From Gyromitra esculenta (lineage: Eukaryota > Ascomycota > Pezizomycetes > Pezizales > Discinaceae): DNA of 64,000 bases. Positions within the stretch are counted from its first letter, which is position 1; each line of letters begins with the position of its first letter. The translations under genes were made by a program, and so were the position numbers. The notes below the pieces were generated by a model. It made no database searches and was not told the DNA's origin. It saw only the letters and a list, made by a program, of their open reading frames with translations. Below, piece by piece: positions 50,801-59,456 of the stretch. The stretch lies in the NCBI GenBank assembly GCA_038503075.1, contig JBCAML010000004.1, positions 765,149 through 829,148 on the forward strand, in the 5' to 3' direction.

Positions 50801-53800
50801 TAAGACTTTCGAACTCCTGTCTAGAAGCTTTTACTGGCCCAAAATGAGAGAATCGATTGGTCAATATGTCAGGAACTGTCATATCTGCCAAAAAGCGAAG
50901 CCATTGACTCAGCGAACTCAAGGCGTCCTTCGCCCTCTCCCTATTCCAAACCGCCCCTGGCAGGAAATCTCGATGGATTTCGTAACAGGTCTTCCAGAAT
51001 CAGACGGGTACGATGCAATCATGGTAGTGGTTGACCGCTTATCAAAAATGCGACATCTTATTCCCTGTAATACAACAGTCAACTCCAGAGATGTTGCTGA
51101 TTTATATCTCCAACATATATGGAAACTCCACGGGTTACCCTCGCATGTTACTTCTGACCGCGGGACTCAATTCACAGCGCATTTTTGGAAAGAACTTTGC
51201 CAACGCCTCGGGATTCAACCTCGAATGTCCACAGCCTTTCATCCAGAAACAGATGGACAGACCGAAAGACTTAATGCCGTGATGGAACAGTATCTTCGTT
51301 CTTATGTGTCCTATCAGCAGGAAGATTGGAGTAAATGGTTACCGATGGCTGAGTTCTCCGCTAACAACCAAGAATCGGCCAGTACTAAAGTCTCCCCATT
51401 CTTTGCCAATTATGGCTATCACCCACGTTTCGATACCTCCGTCGTTCCGATCAAAACGGCTTCCCAAAGCTTAGATGCTGCATCTTTTGCTAATAAGATG
51501 GAAGAATTAAACGACTACCTCCGTACTCAAATCAGAACGGCGCAGGACATTCAAGAGATAGCTACGAATAAACATCGGATACCAGCCCCGGCGTACCAAA
51601 TCAATGATCAAGTCTTCGTGTCAATGAAGAACATTCGAACGACCCGTAATGCGAGGAAATTAGACTGGAAATGGATGGGGCCTTATCCGATCAAGAGACT
51701 AATTTCCCCTTTTGCCTATGAAGTTGACCTTCCGTCCTCGGTTAAGTACCACCCTGTCTTCCATGTTTCGTTATTGAAACCTGCGGCCCATGACGCTCCT
51801 GCGACAAATCATTCCTCCACCGGCGCCCGTTATTGTCAATGACCAAGAAGAATATTACATCGAGAAAATCTTGGACCAACGAATATACCGTAAAAACAAC
51901 AATACCTTGTTGAATGGACGGGTTATGCCCATCCTACCTGAACCCGCCGAGTGACCTCAGATACCTCTCGGCACTGAAAAGTTTTTGGCTATCCCGACGT
52001 TGGTTACTCCTAGTGTTCGCAGGAGCTCACGCTTGAAGGGGGGAGCTATTTTCATGGATTAATTTCGGATAATGAGTTGTGGTTGGGTTGTTGGTCGTAT
52101 GGTAGTTGTACAATCTCTTTGTTGTTCGGTTATTTTCGGTTATAGGTTTTGTTAAGGAAAGCGGGGTATTTAAGCGTTGGATTTTGGTTGTTCTTGTCTC
52201 TTTTCCTCTTCTTTCCTTAAGCAACGTTCTCGTTTACCTTCTGCTGTCGTCATTAAAATACTATCTCGGTTCTACCTCAGAACCCTCGCTGTCGCTGTCT
52301 ATCTCGCCACACTTATCTCGCTTTGAGATAGACCCCTCGTAGAACTTGTAGAAAACGTCGCGTACTTTGAACGTGTTGTTTACCTCGCTTGAGTAGCACT
52401 GCTCACCTTCAGGGATACTGAAGGGCTTAACGAGGGACTCAACCGTGAGAGCAAGGCTCACCTATTTCTCCCCTTCTATTTTGTATCTATGTCGCCCCCC
52501 TTCATCTCAGCAACGCCTTTAAATTCACATTTTCATATGTGGACGATTTTGCCATCACAGTCTTCTCGCACTCCAGTAGGAAAAACGCTGGACTCTTAGA
52601 ACAAGCAGCCCGCGACATCAACATCGTGGGAGATGCCATTCAAGTTTCCTTCTCGATTCCCAAAACAGAACTTATACACTGGACAACCATCCATAATCGA
52701 CTCCCCCCTACCCCCGGTGCCTCCATCAAGCTTGATGGAAATACCTTTCTCCCACAACTTTGTATTCGGTGGCTTGGCTTCTGGCTCTCCCACAACTTCA
52801 ATACGAACACACACTTTCTCAAAAGATTGTCATCTGCTCAAAAAGCATTTTTTGCAATTAAATCCTTATCAACATCCGGTTCAGGGCTTACAGGCTCCAA
52901 TGCCCGTAAACTTGCCATGGGCCTTATACGACCTATACTTACATATGGAATGAACATACTCATTCCATCGACAACTATCTTCAAAAAACTCGACCCGTTC
53001 TGGAACACCGTTCTCAGATGGATCACGAACTGCTTTTCCTCCACAAACATTGGTGCTCTCACTCGAGAAGCAGCACTCCCTCCCACACTGCCATACGCTA
53101 AATACCTCAGAAGGCGCCATGCAGTACGCATAGCCATCCTACCTGTGTTATTTAACCCTGCATCTGCACGTCTCCCGCCAAACTTCCAAGCAAATGGTAC
53201 TCCTCTCCCACTTCTCAGAAGCCATCTCAAAGGCCTTGGCCCTCGCAGACCTCGACCCTGGAACTCCAATGCCAAATCACGCGTCAGACCCTTAATTATC
53301 GACGCTCTCGCACACGAAGCATGGAAATTCCTTCCATGTAACTATTATCCTGGCGCGTCAGGCCCTGCCATTGACAAACCAAATCCTGATCAATCAATGA
53401 TCATCGAATCATGCAACAACGCTATTTTATCCCAATTAAAATCTGACTGGGATGAACATACCCCCAGGCCCTCCTACTATGAATACCCCACTACCACTAT
53501 ACCTCACCCATTTATGAAATTTTCGAAATTCATAGCTGGGAGACTTCATCAAATGCGAGCGCACAAAAGCTACCTCAAAGCACACACGTCCTGGTCTCAC
53601 CCCGGACCTACTACATGTCCCCTATGTGGCGACAGCTCCCAAGATTTTTCACACGCAATACTATACTGTTTCGCTCATGAGGTTGAACGTAATTTATTTA
53701 TCCCCTTTATAAATTCACTAAACTCTGAGTCACCCGTATGGCTAAACCCGATTATGCTACTTGCCCTTGCTGAATTTATTTCAAAGACAAGGACAAATTT

Positions 53801-53933
53801 TCCTATTAAATCTCAAATTGATATTTCATATTTATCGTCATCTGGTTCGTCTGATGTTCTTTCATCTATTTTTTCTCATTCTATAACATCTATTACTTCT
53901 CTTTTAAACTTTTTTGAGTCAATGGAAGAGTAA
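29867..53933 (+). CDS. LINE ORF2, endonuclease-reverse transcriptase, interrupted by two insertions
   Basis: The start ATG at 29867 lies two bases after the ORF1 stop. The pieces 29867-29906, 30366-32273 and 52456-53933 total 3426 bp, or 1141 codons plus stop, with no internal stop or shift. The AP endonuclease shows [26 protein letters not shown] and GSDHIPI. The reverse transcriptase shows [12 protein letters not shown] and the motif [12 protein letters not shown], which is split by the Gypsy insertion, followed by YVDDF. The C-terminus has a [18 protein letters not shown] zinc knuckle and no RNase H domain. As it stands the gene is broken by the insertions; the coding sequence itself is not decayed. 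Confidence 0.88.
29907..30360 (+). repeat. Solo LTR of the B/D Gypsy family
   Basis: 454 bp beginning TTTCACGG and ending CCGTGAGA, the same ends as the B and D LTRs, with shared interior such as AAGCGGGGTATTTAAAG and GCACTGCTCACCTTCAGGGA. It is flanked by the 5-bp duplication CTCAC (29902-29906 and 30361-30365). It sits 13 codons into LINE ORF2, whose frame is restored when the LTR and one copy of the duplication are ignored. Solo LTRs arise by recombination between the two LTRs of an element. Confidence 0.92.
32274..32758 (+). repeat. 5' LTR of element B, with an internal inverted duplication
   Basis: 485 bp against 401 bp for the 3' LTR. The extra 84 bp lies near the 3' end and forms a hairpin: 25-nt arms at 32612-32636 and 32642-32666 with one mismatch and the loop GGATA. 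Outside this insert the two LTRs look identical or nearly so. A promoter-like TATTTAAG lies at about 32390. Confidence 0.9.
32963..34265 (+). pseudogene. Gag of element B, frameshifted
   Basis: Begins [15 protein letters not shown] at 32963 and follows the intact Gag of element D closely. The frame is lost at about 33295 (one C missing in a CCC run), about 33403 (one G missing) and about 33588 (one base missing), and changes again near 33940. Recognisable parts are the coiled-coil [20 protein letters not shown], the gag core ([20 protein letters not shown]) and the zinc knuckle [15 protein letters not shown]. It cannot produce a full Gag. Confidence 0.88.
35939..36886 (+). repeat. 5' LTR of element A
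   Basis: 948 bp, TGTTATACC...GTCTTACA. TATAAATA at 36506-36513 is the likely core promoter. It differs from the 3' LTR mainly by small indels at about 36240-36280 and 36375-36435, all in U3; the rest is nearly identical, so insertion is recent. Confidence 0.93.
36929..39073 (+). pseudogene. Gag of element A, frameshifted
   Basis: An open frame of 321 codons (36929-37894) starts [18 protein letters not shown], with Gln-rich helices and an acidic stretch. The gag core continues in another frame from 37888 ([20 protein letters not shown] and the segment to about 38360). A third frame (38402-39073) holds a cysteine knuckle [14 protein letters not shown] in a Lys/Arg-rich, RNA-binding-like tail. 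Parts are identified by order and motif; the copy is defective. Confidence 0.8.
39927..40344 (-). repeat. 3' LTR of element D
   Basis: 418 bp. By eye it differs from the 5' LTR at 45536-45953 at four positions, all transitions, clustered in the first ~150 bp of the plus-strand reading. Confidence 0.93.
40323..44222 (-). pseudogene. Pol of element D (protease, RT, RNase H, integrase, chromodomain), frameshifted
   Basis: Protease and RT are open from 44222 to 42606 ([37 protein letters not shown]). The frame then breaks near 42650, again in RNase H (pieces 42079-42375 and 41936-42211) and once more near 41050 in the integrase (main piece 40772-41914 with [13 protein letters not shown]). The final piece, 40323-41060, includes the chromodomain [20 protein letters not shown] and [15 protein letters not shown] and ends inside the LTR. 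Pol starts in the -1 frame relative to Gag, so ribosomal frameshifting is the likely expression mode of the intact family. Confidence 0.9.
44006..45340 (-). CDS. Gag of element D, intact
   Basis: 444 codons from ATG at 45340 to the stop at 44006. Order: Ala/Ser N-terminus, coiled-coil ([20 protein letters not shown]), Pro-rich linker, gag core ([40 protein letters not shown]), CCHC zinc knuckle [14 protein letters not shown], and a Pro-rich tail. It would form the virus-like particle that packages the element RNA. This is the only undamaged Gag of the three Gypsy copies. Confidence 0.92.
   Translation of the reverse strand: MSASAPAASSEGAAITTPRFPTKDAFAQSYRDNPVELYNHLRDLNQALEDQVDVLQESMQELEIKLNTAKIQADNATRHAMQQDQRVTEAADLIARLRQERNEARAANQAPPAPPNLTATPPPPSTTSHRSERMPDPEKFDGSRTKLPGFVLQLRSKLAVNRDRFADENTMILYTINRLEGAALEQVRHTVLPSGLTTWTNAAALIAALETAFGDPDPTGTARRELHQLRQGKRDFSAYLADFQRIMGQLNFDENSKMDALEHGMSEELKEAMVFAASTPTSLNDMILVLTRMDNRIRARKAEKRGNNRENMGQFSAPTNAMTPFVPASSFVPGGLAPMDLSFGRTSNLSRPPQDQRYTMVNGRRKLSEEEKQWRRSTGKCMFCAAPDHSYANCPSAPKKPTMRGALTAPPAPRTPPASSLPPPPLPPQFFALESADSANGSLN
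45536..45953 (-). repeat. 5' LTR of element D
   Basis: 418 bp, upstream of Gag on the minus strand. It contains a TATTTAAAG promoter-like box (plus-strand CTTTAAATA near 45808) and the same ends as the B and solo LTRs. Confidence 0.93.
49116..50046 (+). repeat. 3' LTR of element A
   Basis: 931 bp, TG...CA. Small deletions relative to the 5' LTR lie in U3. It is followed by TCGAC and the continuation of element B pol. Confidence 0.93.
52050..52450 (+). repeat. 3' LTR of element B
   Basis: 401 bp, TTTCATGG...CCGTGAGA, without the inverted duplication of the 5' copy. It is followed by the target duplication GCAAG and the continuation of LINE ORF2. Confidence 0.93.
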
Positions 53934-54130
53934 TCTACATGCATGCTGGATATATATTAGGCTTATGTTAGCCACGAAGGGAATCTCTGGATTGAAATTT
54001 TTCAGTTATATTTGTTTTATTTTTATTTTTGTCAGGAGGGTTGGGTCGATAAGGGTTTTGTTCACGCTATAACTTCGGTTGCATGTGATATTCTTGTACC
54101 ATTTATAAAACAATGAAACAATGATTTAAC

Positions 54131-54146
54131 AAAAAAAAAAAAAAAA
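54131..54146 (+). other. Poly(A) tail of the LINE
   Basis: Sixteen A after a ~200-bp 3' UTR that follows the ORF2 stop at 53933. It marks the 3' end of the target-primed insertion. Confidence 0.85.
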
Positions 54147-55808
54147 TGTCTTAATTGCTCTCACCAAGGTATCTTTTGATTAGAACAGAGGTTGTCAGAG
54201 GCAACTTCGGCCGATAAAACTGAAGGTACGTATATATATATATATACAAAGTACTCTCGCGATTTCAATACATGCAGTCCTTCCTATAAAACTGCCGTAT
54301 CGCCGGTGTTGGTTTCAAGACTAGCTAGGTTACTATAAAATAGGAAGATACGATAAAGATTACATCTTACTGCTAGAGAAACAATTATAAGAAATTATAT
54401 TCTTCCTGCCCCTTTACACGCATGCCCGACGCTTTGTGTTTTAGTTTTGCCTGAAGGTGGGGAAAAGAAAGCGTAGGCTTTGGACTATGTAACCAAGAAG
54501 ATGGGATATGAGGAAAGAGAGAAGATTAGTAGGAGATAGGACTCTATGTATTGTCATAGCTTTAGTGCTAGGTACAATTAATGAGTAAAACAAAAACAAA
54601 AAAAGCATCCCCGACGCCAACAACCCCAATATACCGAGTGATGTGATACGAAAGATAAGTCATCACTGTACTGGTGGATATTACCCGGCCTTCTTTCAGG
54701 CTACTGGCATGTGCACAATGCTCTACCAACACTTTTCTTGGTGAATACATGTAGGTAGCCTTATTGCGTAAACGTAGGGCCAAATATATGTCAATAGCCC
54801 CAGTTGCCCGCCTTACCCACAACATACATCTATCCAAAGAGAACCAACACTATCTTCCTTTTTCTTCTGTTCAGCTATAACATGAGGTTACACGTACGCA
54901 ACTAATAGATGGCTTTCCGTTCCGACTCTTAGCCCTTTTCCCAGTCAATAGGTAGTAGACGCTACGTGACATTGTGTCCACCTTCTCCCGTACAAATACA
55001 TCACTCCACTCTTCGCATCAAGAACCTATGCTGCATAAGCTTATCGCTACATGTAGTGATGCAAAGCACGTATATATGAACTGAGTAAAAGTATCAACGA
55101 TGCAAGGCCCCACGTGGTGCGCGTTTATAAATTAAATTTCTCATTCATTAATGAAACCAGTAATATCATCCCATAAAATAAGTAGTAATGTGTTTTTGTT
55201 TTTTTTTTACTGTTACAAGCTACAGTAAAGTGTGCTACATGCAAGACTTTCCATCATCAGATAAGGTTCTTTGATACGTTTCCTTCGATCCATCACCCAC
55301 CATGATGAAAAATAATAGTATTCGGAAATGAGAAATTAAAGAGAAAAAAGAAGAAAGAAACTTTGATCATTGATATATCGTGGCTAGCGGAAGGGGATGT
55401 TAGGGAGCAGATCCCGAAGGAAGAGATATAAAGTAAAGGGTTCACGCCAAGTGGGTGTGATCGAATCAGAAGAGAAATAGATAGGCAAAAAAAAAGACAA
55501 CGCTGAGAAAAAACAATGACTAAATGGGAATACGAAAACACGCTTAAGACAAACAAGATAAAGAAATATAAAAAGCGGGACCTACCAAGTATCGTCAGGA
55601 ACTATTCCCCGCCCTTTTCCCTTTTAAAGTATTGCCCGAAAAGCAAAACAAAAACAAAAAAAACAAACGCTCACTCCACCAAATCCAAAAAAAACACCCC
55701 GCTTTTTTCTTCTTGATGGATATTCTAACCCCAAAACACCTGCTTTCACTCCCCAAAACGACATTAAAAGCAATGCACCAACGTTCAATGGCATAGTCAT
55801 GACATGTT
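54147..55808. other. Intergenic, between the LINE and the F-BAR gene
   Basis: AT-rich DNA with a TA microsatellite at about 54232-54246 and two TACATGTAG motifs (54746-54754, 55048-55056). Short minus-strand frames are A/T-biased and not supported. The last ~250 bp probably include the 3' UTR of the minus-strand gene. Confidence 0.5.
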
Positions 55809-58800
55809 CTAGCAATTCTGAAGGTAGTTGCTTGGCACCAACCCCGGCCTTCCTTGCACACCAACAATCTCCGACTCCCACCATCCGTCATCCTGCTGCC
55901 GCAATATGGCTAATATGTCACCCTTGGCGAAAGACAACTCCTCAGGAATGGCAGCCTGGTAGTGATACATTGCTCTCGCTAGGTAAAAGTTAGTATTGGA
56001 TCTTTCATGGTTCAAGTGAATCCAAACTACTCACCATAATGCATAATAGGTCTGCCATCTCTACTGTATTGCCTACTAGTATCGACAACGCTCTTGCTCC
56101 TCGGTCTTGCAACTTGGCCCTGGTACGTTGCCACGGCTCCAACTTGACTCCCTTCATAGTAGCTTTGCCTTGAGTTATTCCCGTCATAACCACCCCTAAC
56201 GCTTCCTGCATGGCTTCTTCCTCTTGATCCATAACTATCATTTCTGCTATGATGACTGGGAGCCGGCGAATGCGATCTGAAGCCACTCAGCGCAACCTCT
56301 TGTCCCGATGGCATTGGTGATGCTGAACGATGAGAATATGCTGTATACTGGCCCTTGCTATTTGCAGTGCCAGGGCGAGACTGTGTGTACGGGTTTGGAG
56401 AAGGTCCACGGGAGTAACTATTCATTGGCTGAGGTGAAGCACTGCGGTATCTATCTTCACCATACAACTGTGGTCGTGGACTAACGCTGCGATTCGGAAT
56501 GGGGCTGACAGATCTATTATTTTCCTGTCGGTTTCTCCCATCGTGAGAACTCTGGCGGGATTGGGTACGAGTGCCAGCGTAATCCATGGTTTTTGCTCTT
56601 TGTCTTCCAGAACCATTTCGAGACGAATTATCCTCTGCTGCAGCAGGCATTTGGGGAGGGCCGTCAAGCATTTGATCTCTCTGATTAACGTATCTTTGGG
56701 TTGATTCCAACATTTGCGCAGACGTGAAAGCAGGTGGCGGAAGACCCAAAGCACTAGACTTTGGCGCATATCCAGGTAATGGTGTTCCGCGTTGAGATGG
56801 GGCTGGCCCGGAACTTGGACCAGATGGGGCTGGTGTGGAGCCAGGGGCAGGAGTTGCGAGTCCGAAATACCTATCTGCAGTATTTCTACTGCCTGTGGAA
56901 TTCTTGGTAACTCCCTTCAACTCTGCTAATGCCTGTGCAATAGGGTCCAAATCTGGAACTTCTTCCTCCTCTTGTGGTTTCTGTCTATTCCTATCCTTGA
57001 TATCGGGCGTCGAAACATCGAAAACATTACCTCCTACATTCAATGCTAGACTGGCTCTAGGGTCGATGGGCTCAGGGCTTTCATGGCGCTTATTGCCAAT
57101 CATAAGCTCACTCTTCTGTCGACGATTAGAGGAGCCGCTTTCATACCCGCCTCTACTTTGGCCATTTTGAGCGGTGGCCATATTCTTCTGCATTGTTGCA
57201 GGTGACCATGTGCCACGGTTACTACGATTACTCATTGAGGACCCTGGTGGCATAATCTTTGCTGGTTCCTGCTGCCGCTGTGTCTCAATACGGCGCTGTT
57301 CCTGCTGGGCCAATTGTTGCTGCTGCTGCACTTGCAACTGGCGATGCTGCTCCTTTTCACTCTTACTCTTTCTTCTAAATGGGCCGCCGCCACTGAAGAA
57401 GCCACTCTTACGCTTCTGTACCGAATCGTCTTCTTTTTTGGTTACCTGCTGTTGCTGTTGTAGCTGCTGCTGGGGGGCCATCTTCGTTGGAGAGCCCCTT
57501 CGATCGTTGCCACGACTGGCTGGAGGGGCTACTTCACCATGGCTGGATACCGATGTTGGATCTGAATATTCGCTTCCAGAAGCGTGACTGCTAGATGGGC
57601 GGGCGACTGGACTTCCGCTCGAGCTAGTGGCGTCAGAAACAAGATTCCCAGGGCGACAGTACATTGTCATCCCGTCCAGTGGATATTCATTATGGGGTGT
57701 ATTCTGGAGTGACTGACGTTGTGCGTGTTCTCTTTCGTATCGCTGAGATCTCGAAGGAGTAGTATTACTCTGCTGAGACAGAGCATATTGTGTATCACGA
57801 CGAGACCTCGAAGTAGGTGTCGTGTTTGCCACAATTTCCTGACTTGCAGGTGGAGTCATTGGTTCGGCGGATGACCTGAGACGCTGGTCTCGACTGTTGC
57901 GTCGACCGTGCTCACGACGCTCAAGTTCGCGGCGTTCTTGCTCTCGTCTTTCAAGTTCTCTTTTCTCTAAATCCTGTTTTTCAGCTTCACGACGTTCATG
58001 TTCACGACGCTGCCCCCCCCGAGATCTTGTGCTCGTGGGTTGGGGCTGCGGTTCAGGGGAAGGTCGACTTCGAACACTAGACAATACCTCTGAGGGTGCT
58101 GATTGTGAGGAAGAACTCGTGGAAGGATTTGGAGATGAAGATCTATATGTCGGGTTTCCGGCTCGAGGGAATTGAGCCACACTATAATTCTCCTCTGCAA
58201 CCTCCGAGAACCCATCATCTGAGACATCGCCACGACAGAAATTGATGTATTTGGGAGCATCTGGACACTGTTAATCAAAGTAGTTGGGGCGGAATCACAC
58301 GATCCTACCCGGGATGTCTTGCCCAGTTCCTCTGTCCAGGATGAACGAGGTGATGTCTTTTTCCACCTCGCAGTCTTCCAGAGATACTCGAACCTTCTCA
58401 CAAGACTGTATGGGGTTAGGGTAGCCCAAGTCAAAACAGGCCACGCTTCTCTAGCACTTACCTCATCATCGTGAACACAAACTGTGGAAGATACGTTGGC
58501 AAAAGTCCACAGACTAGCCTTGACAAAGTCAATTCTCTCCTCTTCAAGATCTTGAAATTTCTGCAAAACAACAGCATATCAGCAACGGCCTCCAACCACA
58601 GCGGTGCCAGACGCACATCACAAGCAGCTTTCCAATCCCTATTCCATCGAGCTGTAGTATCTTCTAAAGCTTTGATGGCGGCTTCGTATTCTGCATTTGA
58701 ACCGGCTAGAGCAGCCTGAGTCTTCTCTAGTCTGGCTTTGTTCTTTCGCTCCTCTTGACCCATAACCATGTGTCCCTGTGCAAGGTAGCCTTTGATCTTC

Positions 58801-59456
58801 AAGCAATCTTGTTCGTAGCGATCTCTTGTCTATTAATCCATTAGTCCCTGCCCTTGCCCCTGCCCGTAGATATTAAGGATAATCGAATGACCTTATTGAC
58901 TTGTTGGGTCTGCTGCATTTTGAGCTTCAGAATCTTTTCACAGCCTCCCTGGACAATTTTGCGCCTTTCCCGTATCATTCCGGAAAAAGCTGTTAGTGGT
59001 TCTTCCAATTCGGTTTTCATTTGCCCGGCGATGCTTTGATGTGCTTTGGCCATGCTTTCCACCTCTGACTTCAGGACGTCCATTGAGCCTTTCAGCGTTC
59101 CAGTTTCACTAGAGCCAAGAGGCTTCTTGGATAGGGCCAAAAGCTTCTTGGCAAAATCCTCCTCGATGGCAGCTCGAGCTGTGATATGCGTTAGAGAACG
59201 CAGTGAAGGACTATGAAGAAGCTGAGTCGGGGGGATTACCGGTGTAGAAGGCCTTTAATTCGTCGCATGTCGTTTTCGCATCATGCATGCGCTGGAAGAG
59301 TGGACCGACGCCAGCGTCATCTTTTCCCCAAAAATTGTTCGCAACTGGACGAGTCGTAACGTCAGAATAGGTCGGTGGATTTCCAGAAACGTCAGGTGCA
59401 GAAGAGGGAGACACACAAGAGAGGGAGACTGATGGTTCTGATGGAGTACCAGGCAT
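55809..59456 (-). CDS. F-BAR and SH3 domain protein of the Cdc15/Imp2/Hof1 type
   Basis: Seven exons (59240-59456, 58892-59178, 58617-58829, 58462-58560, 58309-58405, 56035-58260, 55809-55978) give 1102 residues in one frame; the introns are 48-62 bp with GT-AG ends. The F-BAR domain covers about 40-300: NNFWGKDDAGVGPLFQRMHD, CDELKAFYTARAAIEEDFAK, YEQDCLKIKGYLAQGHMVMG, WNRDWKAACDKFQDLEEERI. A disordered middle follows, with an Arg/Glu-rich coiled stretch, Gln runs and many SP sites. The SH3 domain is residues 1047-1102 (AMYHYQAAIPEELSFAKGD, DDGWWESE, GLVPSNYL). Such proteins bend membrane and scaffold the actomyosin ring and septum at cytokinesis. Which of the two fungal paralogues (Cdc15 or Imp2/Hof1) it matches is not settled. 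Confidence 0.94.

Larger units (their letters stand above)
34316..51842 (+). pseudogene. Pol of element B (protease, RT, RNase H, integrase), split by element A and frameshifted
   Basis: 34316-35938 is open and continues at 50052: [10 protein letters not shown] joins [14 protein letters not shown]. Landmarks are the protease [15 protein letters not shown] core [12 protein letters not shown] and [12 protein letters not shown], RNase [14 protein letters not shown] and [12 protein letters not shown], and the integrase HHCC finger (HPGRDKTF with CHICQ) and catalytic core [27 protein letters not shown] and [14 protein letters not shown] shift at about 50395 puts a stop after FVITYRP, and the end is shifted after about 51790 so the chromodomain is broken. 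Confidence 0.9.
32274..52450 (+). mobile_element. Gypsy 'B', chromodomain LTR retrotransposon, interrupted by element A
   Basis: Full span 20.2 kb; its own length is about 6.06 kb once element A (35939-50046) is set aside. LTRs are at 32274-32758 and 52050-52450. The 5-bp duplication GCAAG (32269-32273 and 52451-52455) lies in LINE ORF2. A polypurine tract (GAAGGGGGGAG) precedes the 3' LTR. Gag-pol order is gag, protease, RT, RNase H, integrase, chromodomain remnant, as in chromoviruses (Metaviridae-type fungal elements). Confidence 0.93.
29397..54146 (+). mobile_element. Tad-like LINE, 5'-incomplete, carrying a solo LTR and a nested Gypsy block
   Basis: The LINE is split in three: 29397-29906, 30366-32273 and 52456-54146 (about 4.1 kb of its own sequence). 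It has the end of ORF1 with CCHC knuckles, a long ORF2 with AP endonuclease and reverse transcriptase, a 3' UTR, and a 16-A tail at 54131-54146. The orientation is plus. The 5' part of ORF1 is missing or unrecognised. Arrangement and motifs match the Tad/Tad1 class of fungal non-LTR retrotransposons. Confidence 0.88.

Noticed and set aside
29052..54146. RIP (repeat-induced point mutation) across the nest
   Set aside because: The D LTR differences are few, and long frames in the LINE, B and D remain open without the many TAA/TAG stops RIP would leave. A proper RIP index would be needed to exclude mild RIP.
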